Shown: positions 17,184 through 29,199, numbered from the stretch's first letter. The stretch is DNA of 64,000 nucleotides from Mucilaginibacter sp. 14171R-50 (GCF_010093045.1 NZ_CP048115.1:3596001-3660000); one strand, 5' to 3'. Program-made: numbers and translations. The notes: generated from the letters alone by a model not told the origin.

Positions 17184-18290
17184 ATGAATAAAAACGACTT
17201 AGCTACCAAGCCGCACTACCCTATATTAGATGGCCTTCGCGGTGTGGCGGCCATTATCGTTGTAACCTTTCACCTGGGCGAGCCATTATCAACCAGCAAC
17301 CTGGATAAGCTGGTCAATCACGGATACCTGGCCGTTGACTTTTTCTTTTTGTTATCAGGTTTTGTGATCGGTTACGCTTACGATGACCGCTGGCCTAAAA
17401 TGACTGTTGGTACTTTCTTTAAACGCCGTATCGAACGCTTGCAGCCCATGGTGGTTTTGGGGATGACCCTGGGCGCTGTCGGGTTCTATTTTACCGATTC
17501 AACACTATGGCCGCTTATTCACACTATCCCGGTATGGAAGATGTTGCTGGTTATGCTGGTAGGGTATACCATCCTGCCTGTGCCTTTATCACTCGATATA
17601 CGCGGCTGGGAAGAAATGCACCCGCTGAACAGTGTAGGGTGGTCGTTGTTCTTTGAATATATTGCCAACATACTTTATGCAGTCTGGATCAGGAAATTCT
17701 CAAAAACGGCATTAAGTGTTTTCGTAGTTATTGCTGCGATAGCGCTCGCGCAGATGGCCATAACCAACGGCGACGTTAGCGGTGGCTGGACGCTGAATAT
17801 ACCCCAGGTACGCATCGGGCTAACCCGTACAATATTTCCTTTTTTTGCCGGGCTGTTGCTTTCGCGTTTAGCAAAGCCCACCCGGATTAAAAATGCCTTT
17901 TTATGGTGCAGTTTGTTAGTAGCAATCGTACTTTATATGCCGCGCATTGGCGGTGCCGAATACCTGTGGATGAACGGGCTCTACGAATCTGTTTGTATCA
18001 TTATCGTTTTCCCGCTTATCGTGTACATTGGCGCGAGCGGGGTTATAAAGTCACAAACAGAAAGTAAAGTTTGCAAATTCTTAGGTGATATATCCTATCC
18101 GCTTTACATGGTACATTACCCGCTGGTATATTTTTACGTAGCCTGGATAAGCAACCACAAAGGCATAACCATTGCGCAGGTATGGCCTTACGCGTTACTC
18201 ATTTTAATAACCGCCATCGCATTGGCCTATGCCGCCTTAAAATGGTATGACGAGCCGGTTAGGAGGTGGTTGAGGAAGAAGTTGGGATAG
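17184..18290 (+). CDS. acyltransferase 3 (OafA/YrhL) family membrane protein
   Basis: 368 residues with about ten hydrophobic helices. The N-terminal ILDGLRGVAAIIVVTFHL motif contains the catalytic His region. LSGFVIGY and a late SYPLYMVHYPLVY segment are also family marks. Members acylate surface carbohydrates or other exported molecules. The acceptor here is unknown. Confidence 0.88.
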   Translation: MNKNDLATKPHYPILDGLRGVAAIIVVTFHLGEPLSTSNLDKLVNHGYLAVDFFFLLSGFVIGYAYDDRWPKMTVGTFFKRRIERLQPMVVLGMTLGAVGFYFTDSTLWPLIHTIPVWKMLLVMLVGYTILPVPLSLDIRGWEEMHPLNSVGWSLFFEYIANILYAVWIRKFSKTALSVFVVIAAIALAQMAITNGDVSGGWTLNIPQVRIGLTRTIFPFFAGLLLSRLAKPTRIKNAFLWCSLLVAIVLYMPRIGGAEYLWMNGLYESVCIIIVFPLIVYIGASGVIKSQTESKVCKFLGDISYPLYMVHYPLVYFYVAWISNHKGITIAQVWPYALLILITAIALAYAALKWYDEPVRRWLRKKLG

Positions 18291-18348
18291 GATGGAATTA
18301 TTTGTCTTTCATGCTGTTACGCGACAACGCCAAAAAACGACAGCAAGG

Positions 18349-18867
18349 TTAATCATCCAACTTTGTCAATTTAAAAGTCGAATCTTTTTTAAAGCCGGAT
18401 AATAAGCCATTTTTTATTACATAGTTTGTTGAATCAGTTATTAAATGATATTCATTCCCTTTTTTTCTGAAATCCCCATCCAAAAAACTTGTCGAAGATC
18501 CCGGCATAGTGCTTTCACTCATACTAAAAGTACTGTCCAATTTCATATGAGTTATTTTAAATACTGTGTCTCCGATTGTGAAATCCCAACTTTCATATCT
18601 TATTTGCTGATGTCTCTTTATTCCTGAATCAAAGACGAAGTAGACTATGATTGCTGAAATGAGCGCGTTAACCAAGAAAAGTTTCGAAAGTTCCTTTTTA
18701 GTGAAGTATAACAATAACGCGAGAAGTAAATTTATACCGATTACTAATGGAACTATTATTAAGATACCAATCGAAATACTTGGGTCGGGATCCATTTGTT
18801 TGATCCAAAACCAACTAAGGAGAAAATCAAGTATTATAAGGATAAGTAATTTCGTAGGTAACTTCAT
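18349..18867 (-). CDS. hypothetical membrane protein
   Basis: 172 residues, family not recognised. Three hydrophobic helices occupy about residues 5-23, 31-55 and 62-81. They are followed by a roughly 85-residue Ser/Thr/Lys-rich, probably beta-rich extracytoplasmic tail. No catalytic motif is evident. It is convergent with the acyltransferase gene and stands alone on its strand. Confidence 0.6.
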   Translation of the reverse strand: MKLPTKLLILIILDFLLSWFWIKQMDPDPSISIGILIIVPLVIGINLLLALLLYFTKKELSKLFLVNALISAIIVYFVFDSGIKRHQQIRYESWDFTIGDTVFKITHMKLDSTFSMSESTMPGSSTSFLDGDFRKKGNEYHLITDSTNYVIKNGLLSGFKKDSTFKLTKLDD

Positions 18868-19027
18868 ATCGGTATAGGCTTATATTTAACTATGGTTCAG
18901 TACATGCTTACATCTAACTCAAATCTATGTAAAAGTGTACAATAAAACTTATGAGCGTGTTGTAGATGTAATTAAAAGATGAAGTTCCGGTTTAAGGCGG
19001 AAAGAAAAACGCACTTCTTTAAAACAA

Positions 19028-19057
19028 CAAAGCCTTGATATAAATATCAAGGCTTTG
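19028..19057 (-). terminator. terminator of tRNA-Leu(CAA)
   Basis: A 30-base near-perfect palindrome with 14 pairs (AAAGCCTTGATA/TATCAAGGCTTT), immediately 3' of the tRNA. It is followed on the minus strand by a T-rich stretch. Confidence 0.8.
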
Positions 19058-19137
19058 TACCCAGCGCCGGAGTCGAACCGGCACGGTTTCCCACAGGTGT
19101 TTGAGACCAGCGCGTCTACCAATTCCGCCAGCTGGGC
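19058..19137 (-). tRNA. tRNA-Leu (anticodon CAA)
   Basis: 80 bases. The acceptor arm GCCCAGC pairs with GCTGGGT (a G-U at the first pair). The D-arm is GGCGGAATTGGTAGACGC. The anticodon loop CTCAAAC reads CAA, with one T-T mismatch in the stem. There is a long variable arm, a T-loop GGTTCGACTCC and discriminator A. CCA is not encoded. The long variable arm and A73 fit leucine. Confidence 0.93.
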
Positions 19138-19161
19138 ATACTTATCAAGCAAGTCATTTGC

Positions 19162-19686
19162 TTAGAAGCGGGCTGCAAATGTATCTAAACTCTCTTTAAT
19201 TCGCAACAGATATTTTTGCCTGTAGTAAATATTTGCAATATCATTTAGCCTGTCTTCCCTGGCGGTATCGTTCAAGTTTTCATAGTCGTTTGTAAGTGCG
19301 CTGAGTTCCTCGGTTATATCGCCCTCAATGGCAGCAACTTCCGCGCTGATGTCGCCAAATTGCTGTGCGTTCTCAATCTCCATCAGCCGCTCGTTAATGT
19401 CCATCATCTCCATTAAAAAATCTGCCGGTAGCTGCGGTTTAGCGCCCTCGTTCACCAGGTCGTGCAGCTTCAGTATATATTCTAACAGCTTGTTAGGGTC
19501 GCTAAGTGTTTGGTAGGCCTTATTATTCAGGGTTGATAGCTCCAGTATTTCCTGCTGTTTGTTATCGTCCTCGTTCGCAAAAAAGTCGGGGTGATACTGC
19601 TTGCTCAAAGCATAAAACTGCTTTTTAAGCTGTGCTGCATCGGGCTTAAATGTTTCGGGCAGGCCGTAAAATTCGAAGTAATTCAT
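19162..19686 (-). CDS. hscB: Fe-S cluster co-chaperone HscB
   Basis: 174 residues. An N-terminal J-domain has the HPD motif in QYHPDFFANED (residues about 31-33). The C-terminal HscB oligomerisation domain contains DFLMEMMDINERLMEI. It delivers the IscU-type scaffold to an Hsp70 during Fe-S assembly. No hscA or isc gene is adjacent. The tRNA-Leu(CAA) lies just downstream on the same strand. Confidence 0.88.
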   Translation of the reverse strand: MNYFEFYGLPETFKPDAAQLKKQFYALSKQYHPDFFANEDDNKQQEILELSTLNNKAYQTLSDPNKLLEYILKLHDLVNEGAKPQLPADFLMEMMDINERLMEIENAQQFGDISAEVAAIEGDITEELSALTNDYENLNDTAREDRLNDIANIYYRQKYLLRIKESLDTFAARF

Positions 19687-19758
19687 TAATGCAAAACTAC
19701 AAATTTTTGGTGGCTGAAATTTAAATTACCTTAGCGTATATAACATAGCTAATCTATT

Positions 19759-20547
19759 ATGCCCGTTTTTTACGACCAGATGAACAACGCCGTTAATTTA
19801 CCGGCAGCGCCGCGGCGAATCATTTCTATCGTGCCATCGCAAACGGAACTGCTGTTCTATCTGGGTTTAGGCGAACGGATTGTTGGCGTAACCAAATTCT
19901 GCATCCATCCGATAGAAAAAGTTAAACAGGTGGCTAAAATTGGGGGCACCAAGCAATTAAACATCGGGGCGATACATCAACTGCAACCCGACCTGATCGT
20001 TGCTAATAAAGAGGAAAATGAGCAAAGCCAGGTAGAAGAACTGATGAAGCATTACCCGGTTTGGGTAAGTGATATAACCGACCTGGACGGCGCGCTTGAC
20101 ATGATAACCAAGGTAGGAGAGGTGACCGGCAAGCTAACTGAAGCGTTAAGCATATCCAATAAAATTTCGCTCCAATTTCAAACCTTAAAGTCCGGTGGTG
20201 CAAAAACGCGGGTTACATACTTTATTTGGCGCAAACCTTATATGGTTGCGGGCAGCGGGACATTTATAAACAGAATGCTGCAATTATGCGGATTTGAAAA
20301 CGCGATTAACGCAACAAGGTATCCCGAACTTACCATTGAGGCTATAAAAGAGGTGAACCCACAGGTTATACTGTTGTCATCAGAGCCTTATCCATTCGCT
20401 AAAAAACATATTGATGAGTTTAAAAAGCTGCTGCCCGATGCAAAGGTGGTGCTGGTTGATGGCGAAATGTTTTCATGGTATGGTAGCCGTTTGTTACATG
20501 CGCCAGCATACTTTAAAGGCCTTATTGATAAATTAACACCAATGTAA
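19759..20547 (+). CDS. BtuF-like helical-backbone metal/cobalamin binding protein, leaderless
   Basis: 262 residues of the cobalamin/iron periplasmic-binding fold: RIISIVPSQTELLFYLG, IGGTKQLNIGAIHQLQPDLIV and NPQVILLSSEPYP. No signal peptide or lipobox is present, and no permease or ATPase gene is adjacent. It may therefore act in the cytoplasm or serve a distant transporter. The ligand is not determined. It is divergent from hscB. Confidence 0.78.
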   Translation: MPVFYDQMNNAVNLPAAPRRIISIVPSQTELLFYLGLGERIVGVTKFCIHPIEKVKQVAKIGGTKQLNIGAIHQLQPDLIVANKEENEQSQVEELMKHYPVWVSDITDLDGALDMITKVGEVTGKLTEALSISNKISLQFQTLKSGGAKTRVTYFIWRKPYMVAGSGTFINRMLQLCGFENAINATRYPELTIEAIKEVNPQVILLSSEPYPFAKKHIDEFKKLLPDAKVVLVDGEMFSWYGSRLLHAPAYFKGLIDKLTPM

Positions 20548-20587
20548 TGAGGCAGATAACGAAAAAAGTAAAATTCCGTTTTAAAGT

Positions 20588-20609
20588 ATAGCTTTTTAAG
20601 CTATCTTTG
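20588..20609 (+). promoter_or_regulatory. promoter -7 element for tRNA-Leu(UAG)
   Basis: TATCTTTG at 20602-20609 matches the Bacteroidota TAnnTTTG element 21 bases before the tRNA. A weak -33 TTTT lies 19 bases upstream. An inverted repeat ATAGCTT/AAGCTAT (20588-20604) overlaps it. Confidence 0.5.
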
Positions 20610-20629
20610 CCAACTCTAAAAAACCAAAC

Positions 20630-20711
20630 GCGGAAGTGGCGTAATTGGTAGCCGCACCAGACTTAGGATCTGGCGCCGCGAGGCGTGGGGGTTCGAGTCC
20701 CTTCTTCCGCA
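20630..20711 (+). tRNA. tRNA-Leu (anticodon UAG)
   Basis: 82 bases. Acceptor GCGGAAG/CTTCCGC is perfect. The anticodon stem CCAGA/TCTGG encloses CTTAGGA (anticodon TAG). There is a long variable arm and a T-arm GGGTTCGAGTCCC-like segment, with discriminator A at 20711. CCA is not encoded. Confidence 0.96.
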
Positions 20712-20720
20712 CATTTTTTG

Positions 20721-20754
20721 AAGCCGTTAACTGAGCAAGTTAGCGGCTTTTTTT
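20721..20754 (+). terminator. terminator of tRNA-Leu(UAG)
   Basis: A 12-pair stem (AAGCCGTTAACT/AGTTAGCGGCTT, one G-T pair) with a five-base loop and a T-run at 20748-20754. Confidence 0.88.
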
Positions 20755-20909
20755 ATGCCTTATACACTTTCAGGCGCTTAGCGAGCTTATATAAGTTTTA
20801 ACTATCCCTTCATAGAGATTATTGATTATGATTATAAATATCAATCCCCTATTTTTATATAGTGTCCCGATACAACGATTATAAACAAGATACCAATACC
20901 AAACTCTAA

Positions 20910-23192
<2,283 letters not shown>

Positions 23193-23213
23193 CGTTTACA
23201 CCAATTTGTAAAT

Positions 23214-23246
23214 AAAAAAAGCCACCCCAAAAAGGTGGCTTTTTTT
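23214..23246. terminator. bidirectional terminator after katG
   Basis: Stem GCCACC/GGTGGC extended by A7/T7, located between the convergent katG and DUF4397 genes. It can serve both. Confidence 0.85.
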
Positions 23247-23259
23247 ATTTAGCGCAATT

Positions 23260-24174
23260 TTATTTATTGGTGTAATAAGTAATGCCCGGGGCGTTAAAAT
23301 ATATCTCAGGCGCACGGGTTACAGGATCGGTGGTTGGCAATTTTGGCCTGGCAGATGCCCTTAAAAGAATAGAAGTGCCCGGAACTGCATAATCAGCAGC
23401 AAGCCCTCTGCCTATTATGGTATAGTACCTGCCCGGTGCCAGCGGTATATCGGCGGTTATAGTACCAAAGGTGGTGGCAGTGCCGCTCAAAGCCATCTGG
23501 AATTTATAGTTTGTTGTACTTGTAGGATTAACATCTACCGGTACAAAATCGGTTACCGTGCCATAGCTTGTATTGGGTATTACGGTTTGCGTAGTTGCAG
23601 TGCCTCCGGCCAGGGTATAGGTGGCGTTCAGGTCTAAAACCTCGCCGTTGGGTACCATATGAGCAAAGCGCACAAACGCTTTATTAGCTATCGGGGCCGG
23701 GAATTTATCCTCAACCACCTTAACCTTTAAACCATTGGCCGATCCACCCGGCAAGCCCATTAAGAATGCCGAGTAGGCAGAGCCATCTTTAGTGGCCTGG
23801 GTAACCTCTCCAATAACTGTTTGGGGTGCAACAGTTTGCGGGCTCTTTAATACCGGATCTGAAGTTGCGGCTGTGAATTTAATAACAGTACTGCCGGGTG
23901 ACACGGATAGGTAATTTAAACCGGGGAAAACAGATAAATAACTAAAGCCTGTGGTTATCGATGTCACTATTTCCTGATCGGTTACGGGATAAATGGTTGT
24001 CGCCGATACCTTTTTATCATTAACGAACCCGTCTACAGCAGGTACACCCGGCGCCGCGTGTATCAATTTTATTTGCGCGCCGGTAGCCATTTCGCCCTGT
24101 TGGGTTATTTTTGTTTTGGTACAACCTGCCATAACTAAAAGCAGGCTGCACGCCATGTATATCGTTTTGTTCAT
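23260..24174 (-). CDS. DUF4397-domain lipoprotein
   Basis: 304 residues. A lipoprotein signal ends at LVMAGC. The mature part begins AQIKLIHAAPGVPAVDGFVNDKK, typical of DUF4397 repeats, and a second unit starts near AFVRFAHMVPNGEVLDL. It is probably a surface-exposed or periplasmic binding or adhesion-type module; function unknown. It is third in the SusC-SusD operon, 12 bases after SusD. Confidence 0.82.
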   Translation of the reverse strand: MNKTIYMACSLLLVMAGCTKTKITQQGEMATGAQIKLIHAAPGVPAVDGFVNDKKVSATTIYPVTDQEIVTSITTGFSYLSVFPGLNYLSVSPGSTVIKFTAATSDPVLKSPQTVAPQTVIGEVTQATKDGSAYSAFLMGLPGGSANGLKVKVVEDKFPAPIANKAFVRFAHMVPNGEVLDLNATYTLAGGTATTQTVIPNTSYGTVTDFVPVDVNPTSTTNYKFQMALSGTATTFGTITADIPLAPGRYYTIIGRGLAADYAVPGTSILLRASARPKLPTTDPVTRAPEIYFNAPGITYYTNK

Positions 24175-24186
24175 GTCTGTTATTGT

Positions 24187-25761
24187 TTATGGTAATACAA
24201 ACCACGGTTTTTTAGTGTGGTAATCAGGATCGAGGGCACCTATGAGCTTAAGCGCAGGGATATTCCATATGTACTCAGAATTGTACCGTGGCCTTAAAAG
24301 GTACACCTGTTTACCTGCGTTAGCGGGGTAAATGGTAGTAGGTTTTACATACCCCTGGAAAATGTTCTGATCATATTCGTACCTGCGCATATCAGCCCAT
24401 GCTTCTGGGGCGCCCCACACAAACAGCGAAATATATTTTTGTTGTAATATATCGCTCAATTGTAACGAGGCAGGGTCCTGGCGTACGCTCGCGCTGGTTA
24501 AATAGGCGGTTTTGGCAGATTCAGAAATATAGTTTTGAGTACCTGTTAAAGAACTGCCGATAGGAGGGTTGCTTACAAAGTCAAGTGCGCCCTTAATACC
24601 ATTTATGTAGGCCGCATAAGCACCGGGCTTATCACCCTTTTTAAACAACGCCTCGGCCGCGAAAAACTGCACCTCGGCGTAAGTCATCAAAACACCCCGG
24701 GAATTATCATTAAATATATACTTTGCTGACGCTGTACCCGAGTTGGCTGTAGTAGCCCCGGCCATTGCCGGTATGGCAGTATTTGCATCAGCGGTATTAG
24801 GGTCGCCAAGGGGGGCTACAACACCACGATAAACACCATCCTTACTTGCCGCAAGCAATAGGGGCAAACGCGGGTCCATGGTTTTGTCCTGTGTTGGCAA
24901 TCCCGCCAATATGCGGCCGTCAAGCAGCCTCACCATATAATCCGACTGGCGAAAGCTCGGAATGTTTCCGCGGGTGGGCCCCCAGAAATTTGCATCGCCC
25001 GATTGCGAACCGGTGCATTGTACGCTTGCATTATCGGCGTTGCTTACAAATGAGCTGTCAGCATATTTCTTTACAAGATCGGCATTAAAGGTGGCCTTAT
25101 TGCTTTGGTGAAGCATATTCTGGGCGAGTATCGCATATACAAACTTTACCCATTTGGTCCTGTCGCCATAATACATATAATCTCCTTTTGCCAGGTCGGC
25201 AGAAGTGTTGCCATCGGTTTTTATAGCCAGATTTAAGTAATCAAGGGCTTTTTGGCAATCTTTAACAACCTCAGCATACACATAATCGGGGCTATCATAA
25301 TTAAAGGTAAGCTTTGTAGGGTCAAACGCTTCTTTTACGATCATGTTATTATATTCATCGCCGCCATTTTGCCATCCCCACGCGCGCAACGCCCAACCAA
25401 CGCCAATGTAATCGTATTTCTTTTTGGCCATGGCATCTTCCCACATCAGGTTTACATTTTGCCCAAGGCTAAAATAAACCGTACGCCACATCTCACCGCC
25501 CGAATCGCTGCCGGGCACGTAGCCTTCCTGGTCCCAAACGTTATTAGCGCTTGGCGAGCCCCATATTTGCGCATACTGGCCTATATATCGGCTGTCGTAC
25601 CAGTTACCCCGGGCCATACCTGCCAGCATTGGTGGTAATAATGTACTTGCGTCAACATTGGTTGGTGCATTGGGGTTATTATTAATATCGGTGAATTTTT
25701 TACAACTGCTTGCAATGCTTATCGCAAGTAAAGCAGTAAACGTGTATATAATTTTTTTCAT
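24187..25761 (-). CDS. SusD/RagB-like nutrient-binding lipoprotein
   Basis: 524 residues. The lipobox is SIASSC, and the mature start KKFTDINNNPNAPT is typical of SusD-like_2 proteins. TPR-like helical segments follow, and the C-terminus keeps a conserved WADMRRYEYD. It captures a ligand at the cell surface and passes it to the SusC channel encoded 10 bases upstream. The ligand cannot be read from sequence because no hydrolase genes are attached. Confidence 0.93.
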   Translation of the reverse strand: MKKIIYTFTALLAISIASSCKKFTDINNNPNAPTNVDASTLLPPMLAGMARGNWYDSRYIGQYAQIWGSPSANNVWDQEGYVPGSDSGGEMWRTVYFSLGQNVNLMWEDAMAKKKYDYIGVGWALRAWGWQNGGDEYNNMIVKEAFDPTKLTFNYDSPDYVYAEVVKDCQKALDYLNLAIKTDGNTSADLAKGDYMYYGDRTKWVKFVYAILAQNMLHQSNKATFNADLVKKYADSSFVSNADNASVQCTGSQSGDANFWGPTRGNIPSFRQSDYMVRLLDGRILAGLPTQDKTMDPRLPLLLAASKDGVYRGVVAPLGDPNTADANTAIPAMAGATTANSGTASAKYIFNDNSRGVLMTYAEVQFFAAEALFKKGDKPGAYAAYINGIKGALDFVSNPPIGSSLTGTQNYISESAKTAYLTSASVRQDPASLQLSDILQQKYISLFVWGAPEAWADMRRYEYDQNIFQGYVKPTTIYPANAGKQVYLLRPRYNSEYIWNIPALKLIGALDPDYHTKKPWFVLP

Positions 25762-25771
25762 GGTTATCTGC

Positions 25772-28700
25772 TTATAATTTTACTCTTAAACCTAACGAAA
25801 TAGTGCGCGGGGTTGCCACTGTTCCGTAATCAAAACCGGCCGAACCCGAACCCCTTGTGGACGAATTGTTACCATTAACATCCGGGTCTGCCCCCGAGTA
25901 ATTGGTGAGCATGAACACATCTGTAGCCGTAACAAATATGCTCGCGCTTTTAAACACTTTTGATGGTGCAAGCACGCTTTGCGGTATGGCGTAATTCAGC
26001 GTTATGTCTCTCAAACGCAGCCAGTTGATATCGTGTTCCACAAAATCCGATTCCATGGCGGCCGAGTAATAGGTGTTTTGGTAATATGGTGTAACCTGTA
26101 TGGTATTAACCGTTGGGTTGGCCGAATTTTCGTTGCCATCCTTTAATACACCGGGAATAATGCGCGGCTGCATCCTGTCGAGCGTACGGGCGCTCAAACC
26201 ATAACGGGTAAGGAACAGTTCGTTAGCATTAAATACATCGCCGCCCTTGCGTATATCAAACAAGAAAGAAAGATTCAACGATTTGTAGGTAAACGAGTTA
26301 CCAAACCCAACAGTAAAATCAGGCTGCCTGTCGCCTACGGTTACAAAGGTATTGTTTGATATGGGCAACCCGCTCGATGGATCGACCAATATCTGGCCTT
26401 TATCATTACGGGCATAAGTATAGGCCGCGATATTGGTTAAGCTGCTGCCGGGGAATATGCTGGCGCGGGCGTTGGCATACACCCAGGTATCAGAGTTATA
26501 GTACTCGGGCAAATCGCCAAGGTTTATCACCTTGCCCCGGTTAAGGGTAAAGTTTACAAAGGTGTTCCAGGTAAAGTTTGGAGTTTTAACCGGGATGCCT
26601 GTAAGCTGGGCCTCTATACCACGATTCTTTATTTCGCCGCCGTTCACAAATTCAAGGATATAGCCCGATCCGTAGCTTATGCGCGGGTCAAATATCTGGT
26701 CAGTCGCCCGATATTGGTAAAAGCTGATATCTGCGCCTAAACGGCCTTCAAAAAACTGCAGTTCTGCGCCAAAGTCAAGTTGGTAATCCTTTTCGGGCCG
26801 CAGGTTTGGGTTGTTACCTGTAACGTCGTAAGCGAAACCACCACCGGTGGTAGCCTGCTGTATAACACTTGATTTGATTTTGTAAGGCGCAAATGGATCT
26901 TTACCCACACCGGCATACGAAAACCTCAATTTACCATAGGATAGCACTTTGTTATCCTTTAAGGCAGGGAGCTCGGTAAAGATAAAACCTGCACCAAACG
27001 ACGGGTAAAAATAGCTGGATTTTTGTGTACCTGCTAAACGCGACGAGTAATCTTGCCGGCCTGTTGCATTAATGGTCAACATCTCCTTATACACAATACC
27101 TAACCGGGCGATCTCTCCTATGCGGCGCGTCTCAAAAAAGTTGCTCGAGTTGCGCTGTGTAGTAGGGGTGGTGTTATTGATCGTATTAAAATCAGGCTGC
27201 AAAAATTTCTCGCCATAAAAACCATTGATCTGGTCGCGGTTATCGTATACCTCGGCACCTACGGCAAGCGTTGTTCTGAAATCGCCAAAGGTCTTTTTAA
27301 ACGTGGCAAATAACGACCCATTGGTGAGCAGGTTGTTGTCGTTATAATTATCGATAATACCGCCCGTGGATATCCCGTTAGTTGCTGCAAAGCTGTTTAA
27401 GGGCGAATTTTGATACGAGGAACTGTACTGGCTTAACAGGTTATTGCCGTTTGTAGTATAAAAATCGATACCTACAAGGGCGCGTAAGTTTAGCCAGCTT
27501 GCCGCATCGAACGATAGGTCGACATTGCCAAGCATACGGTTTGTTTTGTCGCGGCTGATGTTTTTATGAGCATCCCACAAAGGGTTATCAAAATCGACCG
27601 AAGCATCGGTTGTTACATTTTTTATACTGGGCGGCAATAAGGTACGCCTGCTGCCATCAGGGTTTAGATAGTTGCGCACATCATCGTTTGTAGGCCACGC
27701 CAGCGCATTAATGTATGTACCGGAGTTACCCTTATTTAACTTGCGGTTATCTATATTGAAATAGTTGAAGCTTGCACTACTGGATAACTTTGAGCTTAAT
27801 TTAGCCGAACCTGCAAGGCGCAGCGATATCTTATCATTATAAGCTACCGGCAGCACACCGCCGGTATGCCTGTATTCGGTAGATATGCGGTAGGTGGCTG
27901 TTTCGTTGCCACCCTCAAGCGCCAGGTCGTGCTGTTGGGTAAAACCCGTTTGGAAGATATTCCTGACGTTATCATAAGTTTGTGTGCCCGGCGCGTAGGC
28001 AGGGCCAAAGGCTGTCCTTACCAACGGGTCAAGGTTACCTGATGAACCCGGGCCAAAGGTATTTTGCACCTCGGGGAAACGGTAAGCCTTAGCAAAGCTA
28101 AAATTGTTATCGTAAGTAAGCGCGCCATTGCCGCTCCGGCCTTTTTTAGTGGTGATGATGATGGCGCCGCCAGCCGCGTCAGAGCCATAAACGGCGGCCG
28201 CATCGGCACCTTTAAGTACGGTGATGTTCTCAATATCGTCCGAGTTGATATCAGCTATGCGGTTGGTAAAATCCTGCCGGCGGTTGTCGCCGTTTGATGC
28301 CAGCGAGCTTTGGCTCAGGGCGTCGTTATTAACACGGATACCATCAACCACAAACAAAGGCTGGTTGCTGGCGCCTATAGAAGTTATCCCGCGCAGCACA
28401 ATCGAAGCCGAAGCGCCCGGTTGCCCGCTGGTACTGGTGATATTAGCCCCCGCCACACGCCCCTGTAAGGCCGTTACAAAGTTTTCGCGCTGGGTGGCCT
28501 GCACTGCCGAGCCTTTTATTACCTGTACAGAGGATGTAAGGTCACGCTTTTCCTGCCTTACACCAAAGCCGGTGGTTATGGTAACTTCCTGCAGACTTTT
28601 TAAATCGGGCTGTAATACTACGTTAATAACACTTTCGGAACCCACGGTACGTTCGGCCGGACTGTTGCCTATAAAAGAATAAACCAGTACCTGACCGGGT

Positions 28701-28897
28701 GCAGCGTTAATAGAATAACGGCCATTAACATCGGTGCTTACCGCTGTGGTGGTGCCTTTGATCTTTACTGTTACACCCGGCATTGAGAGGTTGTCTGCGC
28801 TTGAGGTGACTGTTCCGGTTATTGTTTTGCTTTGTGCCATTACCTGCAAAGCACAACAATTAACCAACAGAAGAAAGAGGAGTAGATGTTTCTTCAT
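25772..28897 (-). CDS. SusC/RagA TonB-linked outer-membrane transporter
   Basis: 1041 residues. Signal peptide, then a CarboxypepD_reg-like domain (ITGTVTSSADNLSMPGVTVKIKG), then a plug domain with VVDGIRVNNDAL, ending in a 22-strand-type barrel with a terminal LGLRVKL. There is no STN domain, so no direct FecI/FecR-type signalling is indicated. It imports a ligand delivered by the SusD partner. First gene of a leftward three-gene operon. Confidence 0.95.
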   Translation of the reverse strand: MKKHLLLFLLLVNCCALQVMAQSKTITGTVTSSADNLSMPGVTVKIKGTTTAVSTDVNGRYSINAAPGQVLVYSFIGNSPAERTVGSESVINVVLQPDLKSLQEVTITTGFGVRQEKRDLTSSVQVIKGSAVQATQRENFVTALQGRVAGANITSTSGQPGASASIVLRGITSIGASNQPLFVVDGIRVNNDALSQSSLASNGDNRRQDFTNRIADINSDDIENITVLKGADAAAVYGSDAAGGAIIITTKKGRSGNGALTYDNNFSFAKAYRFPEVQNTFGPGSSGNLDPLVRTAFGPAYAPGTQTYDNVRNIFQTGFTQQHDLALEGGNETATYRISTEYRHTGGVLPVAYNDKISLRLAGSAKLSSKLSSSASFNYFNIDNRKLNKGNSGTYINALAWPTNDDVRNYLNPDGSRRTLLPPSIKNVTTDASVDFDNPLWDAHKNISRDKTNRMLGNVDLSFDAASWLNLRALVGIDFYTTNGNNLLSQYSSSYQNSPLNSFAATNGISTGGIIDNYNDNNLLTNGSLFATFKKTFGDFRTTLAVGAEVYDNRDQINGFYGEKFLQPDFNTINNTTPTTQRNSSNFFETRRIGEIARLGIVYKEMLTINATGRQDYSSRLAGTQKSSYFYPSFGAGFIFTELPALKDNKVLSYGKLRFSYAGVGKDPFAPYKIKSSVIQQATTGGGFAYDVTGNNPNLRPEKDYQLDFGAELQFFEGRLGADISFYQYRATDQIFDPRISYGSGYILEFVNGGEIKNRGIEAQLTGIPVKTPNFTWNTFVNFTLNRGKVINLGDLPEYYNSDTWVYANARASIFPGSSLTNIAAYTYARNDKGQILVDPSSGLPISNNTFVTVGDRQPDFTVGFGNSFTYKSLNLSFLFDIRKGGDVFNANELFLTRYGLSARTLDRMQPRIIPGVLKDGNENSANPTVNTIQVTPYYQNTYYSAAMESDFVEHDINWLRLRDITLNYAIPQSVLAPSKVFKSASIFVTATDVFMLTNYSGADPDVNGNNSSTRGSGSAGFDYGTVATPRTISLGLRVKL

Positions 28898-29199
28898 AAA
28901 GGAGTTTTTAAAAAGTAAGTAGATAAAAAAATGAATGTCAGGAAATATTTATTAATTATCAAATAAATATTGGGCGATTATATTTAACCATGTGAGATTA
29001 AGCCTCCCTTTAAATTAATTGTATTTACTTTGTTACTTTATAGTAAAAAGATAGACTTTGTGGGGAAAAATAAATGTAAATGCCTTATCGGGTTAACCGA
29101 ATGGGGCCGACCTGTGTAAGCAAAGCAACATAATTATATACACTCCCGTATGCAAAACAGATAAGAGTAGTAAGTTTGTTATGGTTAAATAATACAGTA
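28898..29199. other. intergenic region between SusC operon and ATPase gene
   Basis: About 300 A/T-rich bases between divergent genes. TAAGTTTG at 29171-29178 matches a -7 element for the ATPase gene 22 bases before its ATG, without a clear -33. I see no convincing -7 match for the SusC side and no operator. Confidence 0.4.

Noticed and set aside
19176..19207. Promoter for tRNA-Leu(CAA): CAAATGTA on the plus strand with CAA 20 bases further
   Set aside because: It matches the reverse of TAnnTTTG, but lies inside the hscB coding end and 39 bases from the tRNA, farther than for the other two tRNAs; too weak to list.
28064..28682. Plus-strand frames inside the SusC gene
   Set aside because: They are antisense shadows; SusC is continuous with clear family sequence on the other strand.
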